Assembly (NCBI RefSeq): GCF_001767295.1 | Contig: NZ_CP014944.1 | Coordinates: 2,170,001 to 2,234,000 of the forward strand | Direction: 5' to 3' | DNA length: 64,000 nucleotides | DNA from: Colwellia sp. PAMC 20917 | GTDB taxonomy: Bacteria; Pseudomonadota; Gammaproteobacteria; Enterobacterales; Alteromonadaceae | Translations under genes and position numbers: made by a program | In this document: positions 62,886 through 64,000 of the stretch, piece after piece | Position numbering within the stretch: the first letter of the stretch is position 1 | Layout: each line of letters begins with the position of its first letter | Notes under the pieces: generated by a model | The model's input: the letters and a program-made list of their open reading frames with translations, nothing else | Told to the model about the DNA's origin: nothing | Database searches by the model: none

Positions 62886-64000
62886 TAGCGTTTATTAAAA
62901 AACCTACTTTCATGTTCAAGAGAAACATCATCTTCCTCTGAAACCAACTCAATAACAAATGAAATATCGGTCATATAACCTTTTAATTCATAGGGGTCTA
63001 CGGACAGACTCATTGGTAACGTATACACAGCGGCAGCTTTTACCATAACTTCTTGCTCGCCATGCCACTTAGTGTTTTCAATACCCTTAACAGACAAGCG
63101 ATAAACGTTATCAGTTTGCGATTTATTTAAGATTTTTAAGGTGTACACATTTTCTATATCACCGTTAAATTTTTCTTTGGCCAGTTCATTTCTATCGCGA
63201 ATAATGTCCATAGTGACTGGAGCGCGATTAACAATCTCTAAAACTAACAAGCTACACATTACCAACAGAACGATGGCATAACCTACTAATTTTGAACGAA
63301 TAAAATGAACTTTCTTACCTTGTAATTCATGCTCGGTGGTGTAACGTATTAGCCCTTTCGGGTAATTCATTTTGTCCATAACCCCGTCACATGCGTCAAC
63401 ACATGCACCACAGTTTATACATTCATATTGTAAGCCGTTACGAATATCTATACCGGTTGGACAGACCTGCACACAAAGGTTACAGTCAATACAGTCACCT
63501 AATTCTAATGATTCATGTGCTATTTTACGAGAGCGTGCACCACGACTTTCTCCGCGATTAAAGTCATATGAAACCGTTAAGGTATCTTTATCAAACATCG
63601 CTGATTGGAAACGTGCATAAGGACACATATGTAGACACATAATTTCACGCATCCAGCCAGCATTACCATAAGTACAAAAAGCAAAGAACCAAACAGTCGC
63701 CGCTAAAGCAAACGAGGCCTGAAAAGTAAAAAAGTCAATAAACACTTCATCAACCGGTGCAAAATAACCGACAAACGTTAGTGCCGTTAGTATCGAGAAA
63801 AATAACCAACAAGTATGTTTTAAGGCTTTACGCCAGAATTTGTCAAAATCAAGTTCGCGGCTGTCCAGTTTTTTACGCTGATTAGCGGTCCCTTCAATTT
63901 TTTCTTCAAACCAGATAAAAATAAAGGTCCAGACAGTTTGTGGGCATAAATATCCACACCAAACACGCCCTAAAAAGGTGGTAACAAAAAACAGTAAAAA
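62885..64000 (-). CDS. ccoG: cytochrome c oxidase accessory protein CcoG (FixG/RdxA), 5' part missing
   Basis: The frame is open through the right edge; about 371 C-terminal codons are present, and the N-terminus is beyond base 64000. Visible features are GRVWCGYLCPQTVW and FIWFEEKIEGTANQR near the edge, a membrane segment, the 4Fe-4S ligands in CIDCNLCVQVCPTGIDI and CINCGACVDACD, another helix and a C-terminal Ig-like FixG domain. It is a membrane iron-sulfur protein that helps mature the copper centre of cbb3-type cytochrome c oxidase. It probably continues leftwards from a cco gene cluster outside the window. Confidence 0.94.
   Translation of the reverse strand, partial: FLLFFVTTFLGRVWCGYLCPQTVWTFIFIWFEEKIEGTANQRKKLDSRELDFDKFWRKALKHTCWLFFSILTALTFVGYFAPVDEVFIDFFTFQASFALAATVWFFAFCTYGNAGWMREIMCLHMCPYARFQSAMFDKDTLTVSYDFNRGESRGARSRKIAHESLELGDCIDCNLCVQVCPTGIDIRNGLQYECINCGACVDACDGVMDKMNYPKGLIRYTTEHELQGKKVHFIRSKLVGYAIVLLVMCSLLVLEIVNRAPVTMDIIRDRNELAKEKFNGDIENVYTLKILNKSQTDNVYRLSVKGIENTKWHGEQEVMVKAAAVYTLPMSLSVDPYELKGYMTDISFVIELVSEEDDVSLEHESRFFNKR

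Overview
The window looks like chromosomal DNA of a low-GC marine gammaproteobacterium of the order Alteromonadales, most like Colwellia or Thalassotalea. The grounds are the AT-rich codon use, the exosortase A (XrtA) exopolysaccharide locus with prsK/prsR/prsT, the srkA-dsbA pair, a TPP-riboswitch TonB receptor with a PnuC-type transporter, and the many palindromic repeats. The genus is an inference from gene content; no rRNA is present.

Positions 1-36058 form a large surface polysaccharide locus of the XrtA/PEP-CTERM type. At the left edge are two tandem PrsT-like TPR lipoprotein genes (the second runs off the window). A plus-strand block follows: exosortase xrtA, UDP-sugar dehydrogenase, a secreted beta-helix protein, a family 2 glycosyltransferase, a FemAB/GNAT acyltransferase, an O-antigen ligase-like polymerase, a TagD-like cytidylyltransferase, an asparagine synthase-like amidotransferase, a putative glycosyltransferase and a sulfotransferase. 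An IS200/IS605 element and a decayed gene lie near its end. A minus-strand block holds a CDP-glycerol glycerophosphotransferase, five glycosyltransferases, two deacetylase-type proteins, a hexapeptide acetyltransferase and the initiating sugar-phosphate transferase. The Wzx-like flippase sits alone on the plus strand inside it. A compact plus-strand export operon then encodes the Wza-like lipoprotein, Wzz-like chain-length protein, tyrosine autokinase, beta-barrel protein and ATPase.

Next come prsR (sigma-54 response regulator, here broken by a one-base frameshift) and prsK (its histidine kinase), separated by 0.8 kb of palindromic repeats. The content suggests a lipid-linked polymer made on undecaprenyl phosphate, flipped by Wzx, polymerised, exported, and probably decorated with glycerol phosphate, sulfate, acetyl and uronic acid or amide groups. 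No PEP-CTERM substrate protein was seen in the window.

The right half is mostly housekeeping: an RND efflux pump with its adaptor, tRNA-Arg(CCG), a DHH phosphoesterase-like protein, a sulfate activation cluster (cysC, an SLC13 permease, cysN, cysD), and a lipoprotein of unknown function. A thiamine uptake/salvage operon follows, headed by a TPP riboswitch and a TonB receptor, then interrupted by a second palindromic repeat array before a thiamine-binding protein, a PnuC-family transporter and a kinase. After that come a tandem OB-fold SSB-like protein, a beta-propeller membrane protein with a C-terminal SHOCT motif, a TVP38-family membrane protein, dsbA, srkA and the 3' part of ccoG, which runs off the right edge.

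The points most worth a second look are the combined glycerol-phosphate and sulfate decoration genes in an XrtA locus, the two poly-C frameshifts (tnpA and prsR), the paired repeat arrays whose loop sequences are exchanged, and the thiamine operon split by one of them.
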